64,000 nucleotides of DNA from Wolfiporia cocos (GCA_029448655.1 JACCLO010000002.1:4650001-4714000); one strand, 5' to 3'. Counted from the stretch's first letter, positions 1-12,251 are shown. Numbers and translations: made by a program. The notes: generated by a model not told the origin, from the sequence alone.

Positions 1-1373
1 ATAAATTTGGGCATGTTCTAGAGTGATCAGTAGCTGGGATCTCAGAGTCCACAATGTATAGCATGAGCAGCCCAAGCTCTGTGACGACGCAACGCGTAAG
101 ACAGGTTGGGTCACGTGCTGTCAGGGCGCACTGATGATTCAATTCTAAAACAAGCAATCGACATTCTATAGCTCAGAATGTGATGCCAATATATCATGTA
201 TGATGTTTTAACTCATATTAAAGTGGTGTCTTAGCCTAGCAGATGTAGGTCCATCCATAAAGCACAGTTTAATACTCACTTACCCACAAATTGTTTCGGA
301 GCCTCAAACGTCACATGTCAGGTAAGAGACTGTGGCGGCTCTGCCATATTTGTTAATCCCACACTACCAGCTACTGGTTTACATGCTTGTGACTCTCTTC
401 CTGCCTTTGTTTCAAGCTTTGAGGCATAATATAGCACCATTGAATATATCTGTTACTCTGGATGCACTCTGTATGTATATATTCGCTCAAGTCATGGACT
501 TCAGTTGTGTCCTTGCTTCTTCACCTAAGATAATTGAATCAAAATTGGATCACAGTATATCACAGCCTCTGTTGCAATGTAATATATTATTTACTGTACA
601 TATTACACATTCATAAGCTCGACGATAGTTTATAGTCCTGATATAGAACTATACATGAATTATCGGGTCATTCTCAATGGCATGCTCTTCGAGGGTCAGA
701 ATCTAATACAAATCGTATGATACTTATTGATGACATTCATTAACATATGAGTAGTGTAAAAAAATATAATGGTGATTTTATGTTGGACGGTTCTGGAGAT
801 GTAAGCCGTACAATTGTATGGTGTACCAAATACAAGCAACTTTCTATGTGCCTGCAGAGAAACTAGGCTCTTGGATCTATTGGAAAGAACTCAATAGTTA
901 TGATAAGAAGTATGTGTAGTATGTATATATAAAATTTTGAAGCCATATGATTATTCGATCTTCTGCTGTGCATGGATTCTGAACGATAGTCTGTCTGATC
1001 ACTGACTTCATCATATTTATGATGTCATTGACAAGCAAGCAATACAGATATCCATATATACACTGCTGAAGGGTAAACTATAGAACATAGAGAGAGTCTG
1101 ATAGCAGTATCGTAATTTATAATGAGATGTGGCAAGAGCTATAGCCAGTAGTACCTGGGAGATGCCAAAACAGCCCTCAGCCACAGCAGCCACCGAGACG
1201 AAGGTTTAAGGTTTCGGAGTTTAAACACTGTTTGAGAGCAATCGCTGAACCGTTTTTGGAAGGAATTAAGGAACAGTGTGGGCACGTGACGCAAGCAGAC
1301 GCGTCTGACCGACCGAGTTTTTTGCTGCATCGTCCCACTTTTCCCTTAGCCTCATCACTGTTCTACACCAATC
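1..1373. other. Intergenic, no gene recognised
   Basis: This AT-rich stretch has only short open frames without recognisable protein features. The last 200 bases are less AT-rich and lie directly upstream of the DUF6698 gene, so they probably include its promoter and 5' UTR, but I see no specific site I can defend. Confidence 0.5.
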
Positions 1374-2986
1374 ATGCCTTCTCGACCACAGCCTCATTCT
1401 GCCCCATCTCCTGAGCCCATTTCCCGTGACCATGAGAATGAGGATCCCCTTGAAGACTATGAGTCCTTCAAGAGATTCCTCAGCAAGCTTGAAATGATTT
1501 CTCCTCGTAGCAAGAGCGCAGCGTAAGTCCAACTTTATATGTGATGAGACCTGCTAATATGTTGTACTTAGACTCAAGACCCCAACTCTTGTGCCTTTTG
1601 TGAAGGCTGCAAAATCGCTTCCTCGCACGATCAGCCCCTACAGTTCTTTCGAAGATGCACTGGAGGTCGGTCATTTTCGGGAGAGCCTCAATGTTCATGA
1701 GATGCCAGAGATTGGGGTGTTTTTAGAGGCATTTCCTGCAATGTAAGTCAGATTCACCTGCTCTAGTTGCACCGGCAAGCTGCTGTCTGGGCCTGGTCAC
1801 TATATGTGCATACATACCAGCATAACTACTCCCATAGGGACAAATACAGGATTAGGCTAGCATTAGAAGTCTACAGAAAATACTCGCGAATGATTGGTAG
1901 ACCACTTCGCCGACGAATCAAAGAGTGCAACCTCCATGAGCTTCAGCCGCTTCACCGCTTTGTAAGTATATGCCATTCTAAAATTGCTAGCTGACGAGGC
2001 GTCTTTAGGTTGATGAATTTTCGAAGCAAGCCAGAACAGAGGATGTGAGCGCCCTCAAGGACCGTGGCATATCGTTTGTTCCTCACAACGTCAATACCGA
2101 TAATGTGGTCCCACCGATCCCTACTGGTACACGGTCTAAGGCTGGACGTGGTTGGCACCATCATGTTACAGCTCGCCTCCTTTGCCCACGTCATATGCTT
2201 ACAGAATTTGATGCTGATCCTGACCAGTGAGTCTTCTGTCAAATCATTACTCCCACTCATTCATTTGCAGATTTTGTGAGGATGTTTTGAAAGGTAAAAT
2301 CAGGATCAATGCAGGAGACTGGCCCACATTCCTTTATGATGAAGATACTCCATACGACCCTGACCATATCGACAACGGTCTATGCCGTGGGTATATCATC
2401 CAGCGTGTAAGTTTCCTATTTCTCAACAGCTCTATGCATTTCACTGTCGCTTGTTATAGGCTTTCGCTGCATATTTACTGGACCCCGCACGGCAAAGAAG
2501 GATACACCTGGCCCATCCTCCGGAAAAACATCCAAGTCGAAGCTTGGTGGCATCTCACGTGTTACTGGACGAGCAATTGCATATATATGTGTTCAGGTAA
2601 GCTACTGCTGTCTCGTAACTGCAATCTACCCAGACAAACACACTGCTCCTGGCACACAGACTCGTCTTTTCCTATCAGAACAGGATTCATGGGGTCTATC
2701 CGATGGTGACTTTGACTATACTGAGTTCTTTAACAAGATTGTCGAGCTGTTTGAGGACGATCCGGAGGATGATTGGGCTGTAGAGACTCTTGAATGGTGG
2801 AATTAGTACGTCTTCTCCAATCGTCATTACTATAGCTGATAACTTCCATACATTAGCTGGGTCTATGGTGCGAAGGAACCCTCTAGTGCTCCGCAAGTAA
2901 ACAATACCGGCCCCACTCTTGCCGAGAAACCTGCTGAACAACGTTGTGCCCGTCGCAATGCGCGCATTGCAACACCGCCTATGTGA
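1374..2986 (+). CDS. DUF6698 family protein, multi-exon
   Basis: Unknown function; the family is a lineage-expanded group of Agaricomycete proteins. I read eight exons: 1374-1522, 1572-1742, 1838-1961, 2009-2226, 2271-2404, 2460-2596, 2660-2805 and 2857-2986, all with GT-AG introns of about 44-95 nt. The start is the first ATG (MPSRPQPHSAPSPEP), followed by an acidic, Pro/Ser-rich N-terminus. The family signature follows in order: 'RGWHHHVTARLLCP', 'WPTFLYDEDTPYDPDHIDNGLCRGYI', then 'FTGPRTAKK', 'RVTGRAIAYICVQTRLFLS' and the C-terminal 'ETLEWWNYWVYG'. The frame is kept through all junctions only if the fifth intron starts at 2405 (GTGTAAGT). The C-terminus is Arg-rich and low in complexity. 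No disruption was seen, so the gene is probably intact. Assignment to DUF6698 rests on motif memory; the boundary of the third exon is the least certain. Confidence 0.72.
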
Positions 2987-3797
2987 CATCCGCTGCAATA
3001 TCAGCTTTGTACTATTTCTCTGACTTGAGCTATGTCGATGACTCCTTCTACATATGCTCTCCGCATTACTCTTTTATACTTGCAGCTTTTTCTTACACCT
3101 CATTGCCGTCATACATTAAGTCCTGCTATCTGCTTGCTCAATATGCATTTTCCCCTTTTATTCACTCTCTGGGTTCATTTCTTGCGCATTCTTGCTGATT
3201 ATATATCGATGTATGTGGCCTTGCATATGCTTGATGCCTGCTTAAATCAATTTGTGTGTTTGCTTGACCATTGTATTGGTTGACTGATTGCTACGTTTAA
3301 TACATGCTGTCTGACGTATTTTATGGCCACTGGTAACAGATATGTGCATGTGTTTCATTTGTACCTAGCTACAATGCATACAATGTTAAAAGCATAATAT
3401 ATTCACTCGCAATCATGCACGCATATATATGTCGAATTATATTCTAGCATGCATCATATATACACTGCAATACTTGCTAGCATTGGCAATGTCGTAGGAG
3501 CCTGACGTGGGCATACAATGCACCGCAATACTTTTGATACCATTTAGTGCATGCAGAGAATATATGTACATGTATGTATATAAATTTCTATATATATAAC
3601 CTGGGTTTTTGCTGATGGCGACGTCTCCTCCGTCTTATACCTGCTAGTCTGGTAGTCGCCCCCCTTAGTGTTGCGGCTCCCCCTATAGACGACGTTAGGT
3701 CCCTTAGAGACAAGACCCAGCGGTTGGGACGTGACATCAGAGCTAAGTCTGTGTCAATTTTCTCATGTTTATGATACGCTGATTGTCTATTTTGCAG
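2987..3797. other. Spacer between DUF6698 gene and truncated helicase
   Basis: The first part is T-rich 3' flank, then AT-rich sequence with many ATAT/TGCATG runs to about 3600. From 3600 to 3770 there is an abrupt GC-richer block with no coding signal. It directly precedes the intron-like sequence that opens helicase copy A, so it probably marks the breakpoint that removed the 5' half of that gene. It may be a remnant of a mobile element, but no terminal repeats were found. Confidence 0.4.
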
Positions 3798-6700
3798 TTA
3801 TATTGACGAGGTTCAAGATCATCTCCTGATTGATACTCTCGGTATGTATCTCCGAATCCTAATCTAACACCTCATGCGACTACTTGTTGAAAATGTCCTA
3901 TCTAGTCTTGAGGTACCTTTGCAGAAACTCTGATAGCGGATTATTCTGGGCTGGTGATACCGCGCAGGCGATATCTGTCGGAAGCTCATTCCGGTTCAAT
4001 GACCTCAAAGCATTCATGTACCGAGTCGAATCCCGATCTCTGACCAAGGATACGTCGAAACAGGAAACTTTGTCAAAGTCGCGTACCCGCGTGCCGAAAG
4101 TTCCAAAACAATTCCAGCTCACGATTAACTATCGCTCCCACGCCGGTATAGTGAACTGTGCCCAAACTATAATTGATTTGATCCGGCAATTTTGGCCCAA
4201 TACTATCGACCAGCTTGCGCGAGAAAGGGGACGCGTAGACGGACTGAAACCTGTATATCTCCTTATACCTGGTCAAGATATCAAGCAGTTCAAACAGTTT
4301 CTCTTTGGGGACGAGTGAGTTAATATCTCAGAGATACCTTGTCGATTTTAATTTCCCTACAGTGACAGTGACAAGCATGTACTCGGAGCCAGACAATGTA
4401 GGTTTATGCGAAGCTGCTCCATATTTGGGCTCAGGTTGAGTGTCACTTAAGGTATTCTAGTTCGCGATGAGAATGCCAGAGAGCAACTTCGTGAACAGAT
4501 GGGTAAGAAGATCGGCACAATTATGTACGTCTTATATGTCCCCGTCTGTGCTTGTGATATTGATGCTGGATTCCACCAGGACATTGTATGAAAGTAAAGG
4601 GTTGGAGTTTGATGATGTAATCACTCTGGTCACCTGCGGTGAGATGCACTGCTCACTGGGAACTACATAGGTTCTACTCTATCACTTTTTCTACGATTCA
4701 AATGTGGAATCAAAACATTGGCGAGTCGTCTTGAATGCTCTTTCAGAAGAGCACAAGGGGGGCATCAGAGCTCCGGAATTTCATCCCATCCGCCACAATG
4801 AGGTGTGCCGTGAAGTAAGTGCAATTTCTCCGTGAAGCGCTATATTACGTGAAATTGTAACGCTACAATGTGCTATGACCTCAGTTAAAGTTTCTTTACG
4901 TGGCCATCACAAGGGCGCGCATGAATCTGTGGATAGTCGATGACTCAGAGAAGGGAGAGCCTATGCGGGTATGTTAGCTCGCTCTAATAGATGTACTCGC
5001 TGATCCTGGTTAAAGCGCTTGTGGACGTCGCGGGATCAAGTGCGCAGTTGTACATCAGCAAGTGACGTTCTCCCAATAGCAAGTGTGTCAGCTGTCGAGG
5101 AATGGGAAGAATCTGGCGACAATCTCTTCGATAACGAGGTATACGGGGAGGCTATGCATGCATACGAACATGCCAAGAATTTCAGGAAGAGAGCAATTGC
5201 GGAGGCATATTACCTTCGCCACCGTGCAAGCACCGGTCCACTTCGGTCTCAGTCTCAATCCACAGCCTTCATAGCTGCTGCTAACGCTTTTCAGCGATGC
5301 GCACAAGATGAATCGCTTGAGAGGGAGAGAACCGTCTATTTCCGCATAGCCGCAGAATGCTTCGAAGCAGGTGGCGATGATGAAAGAGCCGCCTCTGCGT
5401 ATTATTTTGCGGGAGACTATACTTCTGCTGCAAGGTTATACCTCAAACGGAGCAAATTTGATCATGCGCTTGATGTCATCAAGAACCATCGTCAACAAAT
5501 TCCTACCGGTGTCGTAGATAGTGTTTTAGGCGTACTACGAATTGTATACTTGCGGGAAGAGAACCTCGAGTGAGTCCATCTCGCTAGCCAAAAGCGGCTT
5601 CTAAGGTTGTTGATTTGTTTTGTTCCATAGCAAAGCGAAGGAGACATGTCAGTCTCACGAAGAGTCAAACGAAGAGCTTTTAACATTCGCCGAAGAATAT
5701 GGTCTTGATTCTGCGCGCACGAAGCTACTGACGAGGATGTCAAGGATCAACGAAGCAGCAGATCTATACTTAGAAGAGGGTCGCACGTTGGACGCTATCA
5801 GATTGTTCAAGCAACATGCACAGGACACCGACTCCGCATATCACACAACAAAGTGCTTACTCCATGGCCTTAGTCGATATCTTGCATTCGGGTTCGATCT
5901 CAGTTTGCAGCCTGAATTAATGTCGCATAGCGATCGTGAAGAGATACTCCATCTCTTAACCGATTGGAGCGTCGAGGGTTTGACCCGAATCACTGCCGAT
6001 CACGTACGTATATTGGCGCTCACTGTCTATCTGTTTTTGTGCCATTGCAGCATGATGCTCACATATTTCCCATACCGCAATAGATTAATGCTTTCAAGGC
6101 CCAACAGCAGAATGACCGCATACGTCTTACTCATCTAAGCAAGACCTTCAAGGAGTTGCATCACGATAATGTTTCGTCTTTCCGATACCTCGATTATTCA
6201 TACTCAAAATTTCAACGCGCTGATTTCCGAGATAAATCGACAACAGAGCTATCATTAGAGCTTGACCGCTTCTGTGATTATGCTCAGCTATTGCGATCTT
6301 ACGCCTTCTGCGCCGATCCATGTAACGTCCTGGAGCTGCAGCAGCTGTTCGGCTTCGATCCGCCAACTGGTCCCGACAACTCTTTCTTGGTTCGAATAGG
6401 CACTCACTTGCACAATCGTATGCAAGCATTGCTTGGCTCCTCTGATCGAGTCGCAGCTCGCGGCATTCTTGCATGGAAAGGAGAACTCAACCCGATGTTA
6501 TACGAGATCTTGCAGGAGACTCTTCACAGAAGAGTTGCTTGCTGGAACGAGGAAATTCGCCATGCAAAAGTGTATCAGCCGTGCCTTGCCCACTTGCTTC
6601 TCGGGCAGTGCAAACGAGAACGGTGTCCCAAAGCTCATGTTGATGCGGGTACATTCGACGGATCCTCATACAATAGACGCGTTCGGATACACCTGCAACA

Positions 6701-9700
6701 ATTTCTTATCTATCAGGCACAGTATGGCCTCGAAGGTAGATGGGAACGGCTCAAGCAGCTTCGGTGAGTGCGCTCATGATTGTTTGTGCTTGTTCTCACC
6801 TGCCATTCTAGATTTTGGCTATATCGACTTAATGATGCGCTGTTGCCTACACATCACAAACTCGGAAGCTTGATACAGCTGAGGCCTTCCGCAATACCAG
6901 AATTTAATGCTGGTCTTCGAGTTGCACGTTCATGGATCAGAGATCTCTTGTACGAACTGACTCCGTACAGGCCAGTCGCAGAGGGGAAACTCATGGTAAT
7001 GGACGAGTTTCTAACCTCATTGATGGTACTCACGTCGATGGGCTCAAATTTCGATCGCGGAGCATTTTGCTATTATATTCACCGTATACCTTCTGTTGCA
7101 TATCGTAGACCTCCCCCACTGATGCAGGCGGGTGGAACGTATGCTGTGCAAGGTCTCGTGCGATACGTCCTCAATGATAACGACGACTATTTGTCACAAG
7201 GCCTGTCCTTCCTCTGGTTAGTGCTCCATAGGGATGCATACAGTATGCCACGACTAATATCCTGATTTGCTTGTAGTCATGTTGTCGACAACAGGCTTGA
7301 CGTAGATTGCAAGGTTCTGTGTGACCTTCTAGACAACATATGCGCGTCTTTGGTACTAGAGAAACGTTACCGAGAGTCTCGTAGTCTCCACGGTGTTGTG
7401 CTCCCACAGAACTGGTTCGCACAGTCAATTCCTCGTTTGGTGGATACAGGTAACGTAGACGAACGATTGCTCCGTGCATATCTTCGCCCTATCTCCGATG
7501 TACTGGAGCAACTGTCGACGGGCGTGAAAGCAGGTCAAGGATTAACCCTGACAGTCGCGGTACAATATTGACAGTTGAATACAGAGTACCTGCGTCACGA
7601 GAGAAGAGGCCTTGAGTACGAGACCAAGATGGGGTGGTTCAGAGACGTGATGATGGCTCGGATGTGAGTGCGAGCGACTATCAGCGATCTCAGAACTTTA
7701 CTTACGAATAGATGCAGCTGCGCGAATCTGTTTATCCGTATGTTGTCGATTAAAGTGTAATGGGCATCTGTTCTAATCTCTTCTGCAGTCGGATTCAATC
7801 TGGGATCTGAACAATGGCTGCGACCTGAGATCATGCGAATTACTGATCAGCTGCATTTCCTGGAGCGGCCATCGGCGCTTTCCGTGCTCAAGTTGTATGG
7901 TATTTGCTCCCAAAGTCTTCGTCTTGCTGATCTCGTGGATGCAGATTTGCACGGGGTCACGAATGGTTTTGGCGGGAACCAGCGCTGCAGCAGTATTACG
8001 CTGGTTCCGCATCAGACTCATTGGTTCTCTTGCTCAAGGAAAACACGTCTGTTCGATCTTCCGCATTCCATTCAAGCATTCGGCACGTCGTATACCGATC
8101 AATCGATCAGTTATCATCCCTCTTCAGCTGCGCACTACCAAAAATGCTGTTTTCGGGCGATCGCTTAGAAGGAAGACACAATATATATCTTCGCCCACAT
8201 GGCATTCAACGACATCCGATTGAGGGTCAACAGAAGTACAGCCGAACAGAAACGACGATCCCAGTAGACTCCATGGCTACGAACGGGGGTATAACGCTCG
8301 ATTCCTACAACGCAGAGTCTGAAGAAGGTGAGCTTTCAATAAATAGTCGATTGTTACCTCTCTGAGCGCTGTAACAGTCCCCGAGAAAGAGGCAAATGCC
8401 GCTCGCATCATCCTGAAAAGATACCGTCGATATATCCGTGATCAAGACACGTTGCGAAACCCCATAAATGCCTTCAGGAAGCAACGGTTTGCAGAATTTC
8501 AGAAGGCACAAAGCATGCTCCACTGGCCACACAGACGCTATCGAATGTTGTATTTGGGACCAGTGCCGCATCTTCTCGTGTTCCTCGACTGTGTCGTCGC
8601 ATATTCCCACGCCAACAAACGGGAGCTGAGGCGAGACATCCTAGAAGCGGATCCCGGGGAAGTAGAGCAGATTCAGAAAGCTTTGACGGCAACTGAGTAC
8701 GTACTGTCGTAACGGCCTGAGCATAGTCATTGTCGAACCCCCGAACTCAAATACTTTGATAGTCGATTATTCAAGGAAGCGAAGAATCTGGAGAACGCAC
8801 TGGTGGCTGATGCCCAGGTGCACAAAGATAGGGATATGGATAGACTACGCGCGCTTCTGATGGAGGTTGCACAACTCGGGGGGCGCGTGCCTAAGGAAAT
8901 CAGAGCGCAGTGGGGAGGCGATTTGGAAATCGCAGAGATGGGGATCGGAACAAGTGAGCGCGTCCAGCCAACTCCGCGAAGACCAGCCAGGCCCCGGTTA
9001 AATGTCGACGAACATTGGGACGATGATGTAGGTGGGGACTGGGATCACGAGGATATTGTCAATCTCGAACAGAAGCAGAACGATGCTGCACCTCGAGCGC
9101 TAGTGACGGAAGCGGAGTTGGCGGCAGCCGTGATCATTCTCAGCGCGTATCGTCGTTACAAACGGCGTCGTGCTCGACGTGACAAGTATTTGAGCATGCC
9201 ACACAGTGCAAACATAGGACAAGTTGCGGCATTATTCCAAGAGACAGCCCATACGATGCAATGGACTCGAAGACGCTACAAGATGCTCTTCTTAGGGCCC
9301 TTGCCACATCTCGTACTATATCTCGAGTGCGTCAAGAATTACCTGCACGGTCATAAAGATAAGGCGAAGAAGCGATTGACGACCGCGCAACACGAGGATC
9401 TGGAGGCCGTACAAGATTACTTGACCAAGATCTCGTATGTCTGGACCTGGAATACTTTCGCTAGCATTGCTGATATTCTGCTTTGTCTCAGGCGATGGAT
9501 CAAGGAGGCCGCACGCCTTCACAAACTGCTGTTACCGAAGTCGGAACTCCACCGTGAGGGAGACTTGGAAGGACTCGAGGCGCGCGTGCGTGAGGTCCAG
9601 CAGCTGGTTGAACAGTTACCCCCGGATTCTGCAGCTAAATGGCGAGAAGATCTCGAGATTGCATTGAAATGCATCCTTAAGCCCAGAGTGGCGGCCCGAA

Positions 9701-9747
9701 TCAGGAAGAAACCGGCGCTTAATGTGGAGGATATCAATCCTCTCTAG
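3798..9747 (+). pseudogene. Giant TRANK1-like SF1 helicase, copy A: 5'-truncated, 3'-chimeric
   Basis: The copy begins at an intron acceptor just before motif II (YIDEVQDHLLIDTL) and lacks the whole N-terminal half with the Walker A motif, so ATP hydrolysis is not expected. What remains is ordered: motif III (GLFWAGDTAQAI, about 3940), motif IV (TINYRSHAGIV, about 4120), motif V (TLYESKGLEFDD, 4580-4615) and motif VI (YVAITRAR, about 4900). TPR-like repeats follow (5080-6000), then a CCCH finger (6582-6638), a helical region (6800-7570) and a degenerate IQ-like helix with the 'RRYRMLYLGPVPHLLVFLD' block (8400-8600). At about 9047 the frame passes into a second C-terminal module nearly identical to that of copy C, ending at 9745-9747. 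The exons are free of stops and keep splice sites matching copies B-D, so the truncation looks recent or the remainder may be expressed. The exact exon structure between 7570 and 8380 is unclear. Confidence 0.75.
6582..6638 (+). other. CCCH zinc-finger motif, helicase copy A
   Basis: The reading frame gives CLAHLLLGQCKRERCPKAH, a C-X8-C-X4-C-X3-H arrangement. This spacing is close to the C-X7/8-C-X5-C-X3-H of RNA-binding CCCH fingers. The motif sits after the TPR-like repeats, and all four metal ligands are conserved in copies B, C and D. Confidence 0.7.
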
Positions 9748-10290
9748 GTAGTATCCTAAATCTGTACAGCTTGGCAGAAGTCTTCGGGGTATGGTACGCC
9801 TGATCTTGTGTTATCACCTGCATGAAGCCAGCTTCACGTATGTACCTCTACATCTCCTCCGACGCCCTTGCTTTTACTTTCGGCCGTGGGTCTGTCTTCT
9901 CTGACCTTCCTGCTCGATTCTCGATGAGTGACTAAGCGGTCTACGTTCCTATATGTACTAGAAATGTAATGTTACAATGCGCGTGACCTCTCCAGAGACG
10001 TCAAGCTGAGATACTAGAGGACTAACAATGCTCACTGTTTCCCATTGCTCTGGACCCATCCCATCGCGCTCCACGACCTCTGCGCTTTCAAGGGCGCGCG
10101 ATCGGAGACGCTTCTTGTCCGCGACAGGCACCGAAATACGAGCACGCTGTATAGGAAGCTTCGACTCTGTCTGTAACAGCTTGATACATTCCGATACCTT
10201 CAGCAAAGTTGCATCCATGTCAGCATTGCATTGACAATGGATGCATAGCCGCACAAACACTTAACTCTTCGCGTTCTCCCCTGGGCGTAT
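9047..10290 (+). repeat. Segmental duplication of the helicase C / SBDS 3' junction (inverted copy)
   Basis: The block matches, in reverse complement, about 38772-40190. It covers the C-terminal module of helicase C, its 3' UTR and the convergent 3' part of SBDS. The left junction lies inside GGGAT|CACGAGG near 9046; the right one is inside an SBDS exon. The SBDS intron is retained, so copying was at DNA level. Relative to its source the block has lost the last SBDS exon: sequence jumps from the AGTATCTCAGCTTGA intron region directly to the GTCTCTGGAGAGGTCACG flank. Confidence 0.85.
9985..10290 (-). pseudogene. SBDS fragment (middle exons only)
   Basis: On the minus strand the frame reads [19 protein letters not shown] and then [19 protein letters not shown], matching the intact SBDS gene at 38172-39223. 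The upstream intron is present, as is the edge of the preceding exon (the CGCCCAGGG... segment near 10280). The start codon, FYSH domain and last exon are absent, so it cannot encode a functional protein. It is part of the 9047-10290 duplication. Confidence 0.85.
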
Positions 10291-11105
10291 GTTGTGGGAC
10301 TCCGCGCATTTGTGGCATCTCCATGCTTGGCGGGACGCCGCAATATTATCGGCATAGGACATTCTGCGCTCCGCACTGTCAGGTCTCATTGTTTCGTTGC
10401 TCCTGTTGATTTCATATTGACATGCCTGCAGGATGATAGACTTCTCTCCGCAAATCTTCCGACGATCGCATACGCAGCAATCATACTAGTAGAGCTATGC
10501 CTATGCGAGCGAAATCTGTGGCATGAACACTATGATGAGTACGTGGCACAGCTCGAATTCATGCAAGAGGCGATCAAAGGGAGACGCGACGTTTGGCGAA
10601 ACCGTGTCGAGGCAGCAGCCTTCTTTAGAAAGCGAATCCCATGGCAGGCCTGGGATTCTCGCGTGATCGATGTTTATGTTGTAAGCACATTCATTGGCTT
10701 ATTAAATAACGTCTACTGTCTGTTGTCATAGCGGATCACATGCAGTCTTGATTTTGACATCTGTCCAAACTCGCAGCTCCCTTTGCTAGCACCAAGCGAT
10801 GGCATCCGGAATCTTCATGCTGACCTTTCAATGTCTGGGGTGCTAGCAGAATGGGAGCTTCGAGTGTAGAATAGTTTTGCTCCGTATTCTGATTTTGTAC
10901 TGGTTGCACCAGAAATATGGCCTGAGGGACATCGTCGTAAAGATGTCACGAAAGTCATCCTCAGGTGCAACAAGACACAGGAGCGGAAGACGTACCTGGA
11001 TGACAATGAGCCGCATTTTGTGGCTGGAGACTTACTTGGCACGCTTGACGCCTCATTGCCCAGTCATTGCATCTTTGGGACGCGTGTTGACTTCGCGTTC
11101 GTGTT
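10291..11105 (+). pseudogene. Alpha/beta-hydrolase remnant
   Basis: The fragment starts abruptly at the right edge of the SBDS-containing duplication. The frame RNIIGIGHSALRTV carries a G-X-G-H-S nucleophile elbow of the alpha/beta-hydrolase fold. A helical cap-like stretch follows (YDEYVAQLEFMQEAIKGRRD, then VWRNRVEAAAFFRKRIPWQAWDSRVIDVYV). After an intron the frame shifts to 'KYGLRD' and, one base off, 'VILRCNKTQERKTYLDD'. No upstream exons with the oxyanion region are present and I could not place the catalytic His. The truncated 5' end and frame changes make it a decayed gene. The family assignment is moderate. Confidence 0.5.
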
Positions 11106-11577
11106 TCTTCCACTTGTTCACGCAGAGTATACTGATGTCGTTATGTCAGGCCTTTGTACTATGCACAGGGAAGTTTATTTAAGCTGTGCGCAAGATGGCA
11201 TTGGTACAACATGTGCCTAAGGCAGGACATTTTGCGAGCTATGATCTCTCATTCTATTGGATGGCAGTCTACTGAGTTTTCTGTCCGGGATATAGGTTGT
11301 GCAGGAGAACCCAGACGGGGTTGCTGTGGCATCAGGCGCCAGCGCGCGAAACTATGATCGTTCCGGATGATGACTCGAGTTTATATCATAGAGCATTAAG
11401 AGATGACATTGTTTTTTACGCAGGAAGTGGACCAAATGAGTATACATTAGACACCAATGTGTACAAGCCGACCTTCGCAGAGTGTTTTGTACGTGTCATT
11501 ACAAAACAACCAAGAACCTTCCGCAAACAGCGATCTCCATGCGGGATGCGGGCATTTGATCAACTATAGCTCGCGGT
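11106..11577. other. Intergenic, nothing recognised
   Basis: Short open frames only. The stretch may hold further decayed hydrolase sequence, but no motif supports this. Confidence 0.35.
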
Positions 11578-11589
11578 GAGCCCAAACCG

Positions 11590-12004
11590 GTTAACGTCGG
11601 CCAGACGTATCAGGTCAACAATTTGCACTTTGCACTTTTGCATTCGACAGTTTGTGCTCTCCACAGCCTCTTCCCGCTTGTCGGTCATATCGGCCTATAT
11701 ATTGACGCTCGCCGCGCCACTAATCGGCGCCACGCCGCTGGTACTTCGGCTGCCTGTAGCTTTGTGGCGCAATTACCGAGTCTCAAGAACAAGGCATCTT
11801 TATGTAAGATGAGTCTTGGTATCTATGCACCGCGGCTATGGTTGCCTGAACCGGCAGCTGTGCGGCACCGATTTGTGGCGTGACAAGCGTCAATGTGTCA
11901 GTCGATACCACGAGGGGCGAGAAGGGGCCGCGTCGGATGCAAATTGTCAAGGGAAAAATCTCAAAATGCGAACAGTTGACCTGATACGTCTGGCCGACGG
12001 TAAC
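11590..12004. mobile_element. Fold-back (long inverted repeat) MITE-like element, about 415 bp
   Basis: The left end GTTAACGTCGGCCAGACGTA and the reverse complement of the right end GTTACCGTCGGCCAGACGTA match at 19 of 20 positions, and the match continues through TCAGGTCAAC. Pairing continues, with mismatches, almost to the centre: left arm 11590-11795, right arm about 11800-12004. For example, CGCGCCACTAATCGGCGCCA pairs with the complement of the right-arm TGCGGCACCGATTTGTGGCG. A clear target-site duplication was not found, and imperfect pairing may extend a little outward. A single arm of the same element occurs at 49691-49893. It lies about 250 bp upstream of the likely helicase B start. 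No transposase is encoded. Confidence 0.7.
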
Positions 12005-12251
12005 TAGCGGGGCTCTGACGCCCTCGTGGATCCGCAAAGCATCGCGTCATTTTCAGCGCCCACCGGAGATGGATTCGCGGCCCTTAGGCCTCAAGCTAGG
12101 CCTCATGCATCATGGCCCGCGTGAAGAAGCCTCGAAGTTCAGTCCATCATTTACGAGGCACCCCTTGAAGCTTAAACTACGGGGAGTTACGACCTGCGCA
12201 GCTCCTCCCTCTCAAAGCTCCTCCGACTTGTCACAGAGCTGCCTCAGCACC

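Noticed and set aside
332..616. 94-codon open frame in the left flank
   Set aside because: Atypical AT-rich composition, no ATG start and no family features.
3600..3770. Possible LTR or terminal repeat at the copy A breakpoint
   Set aside because: No matching second end, no TG..CA borders and no polypurine tract could be identified; kept only as an unexplained block.
11590..11880. Open frames with a hydrophobic run (LTLAAPLIGATPLVLRLPVALW) shared with 49691-49893
   Set aside because: The similarity is explained by both being arms of the same fold-back element; no start, splice sites or family match.
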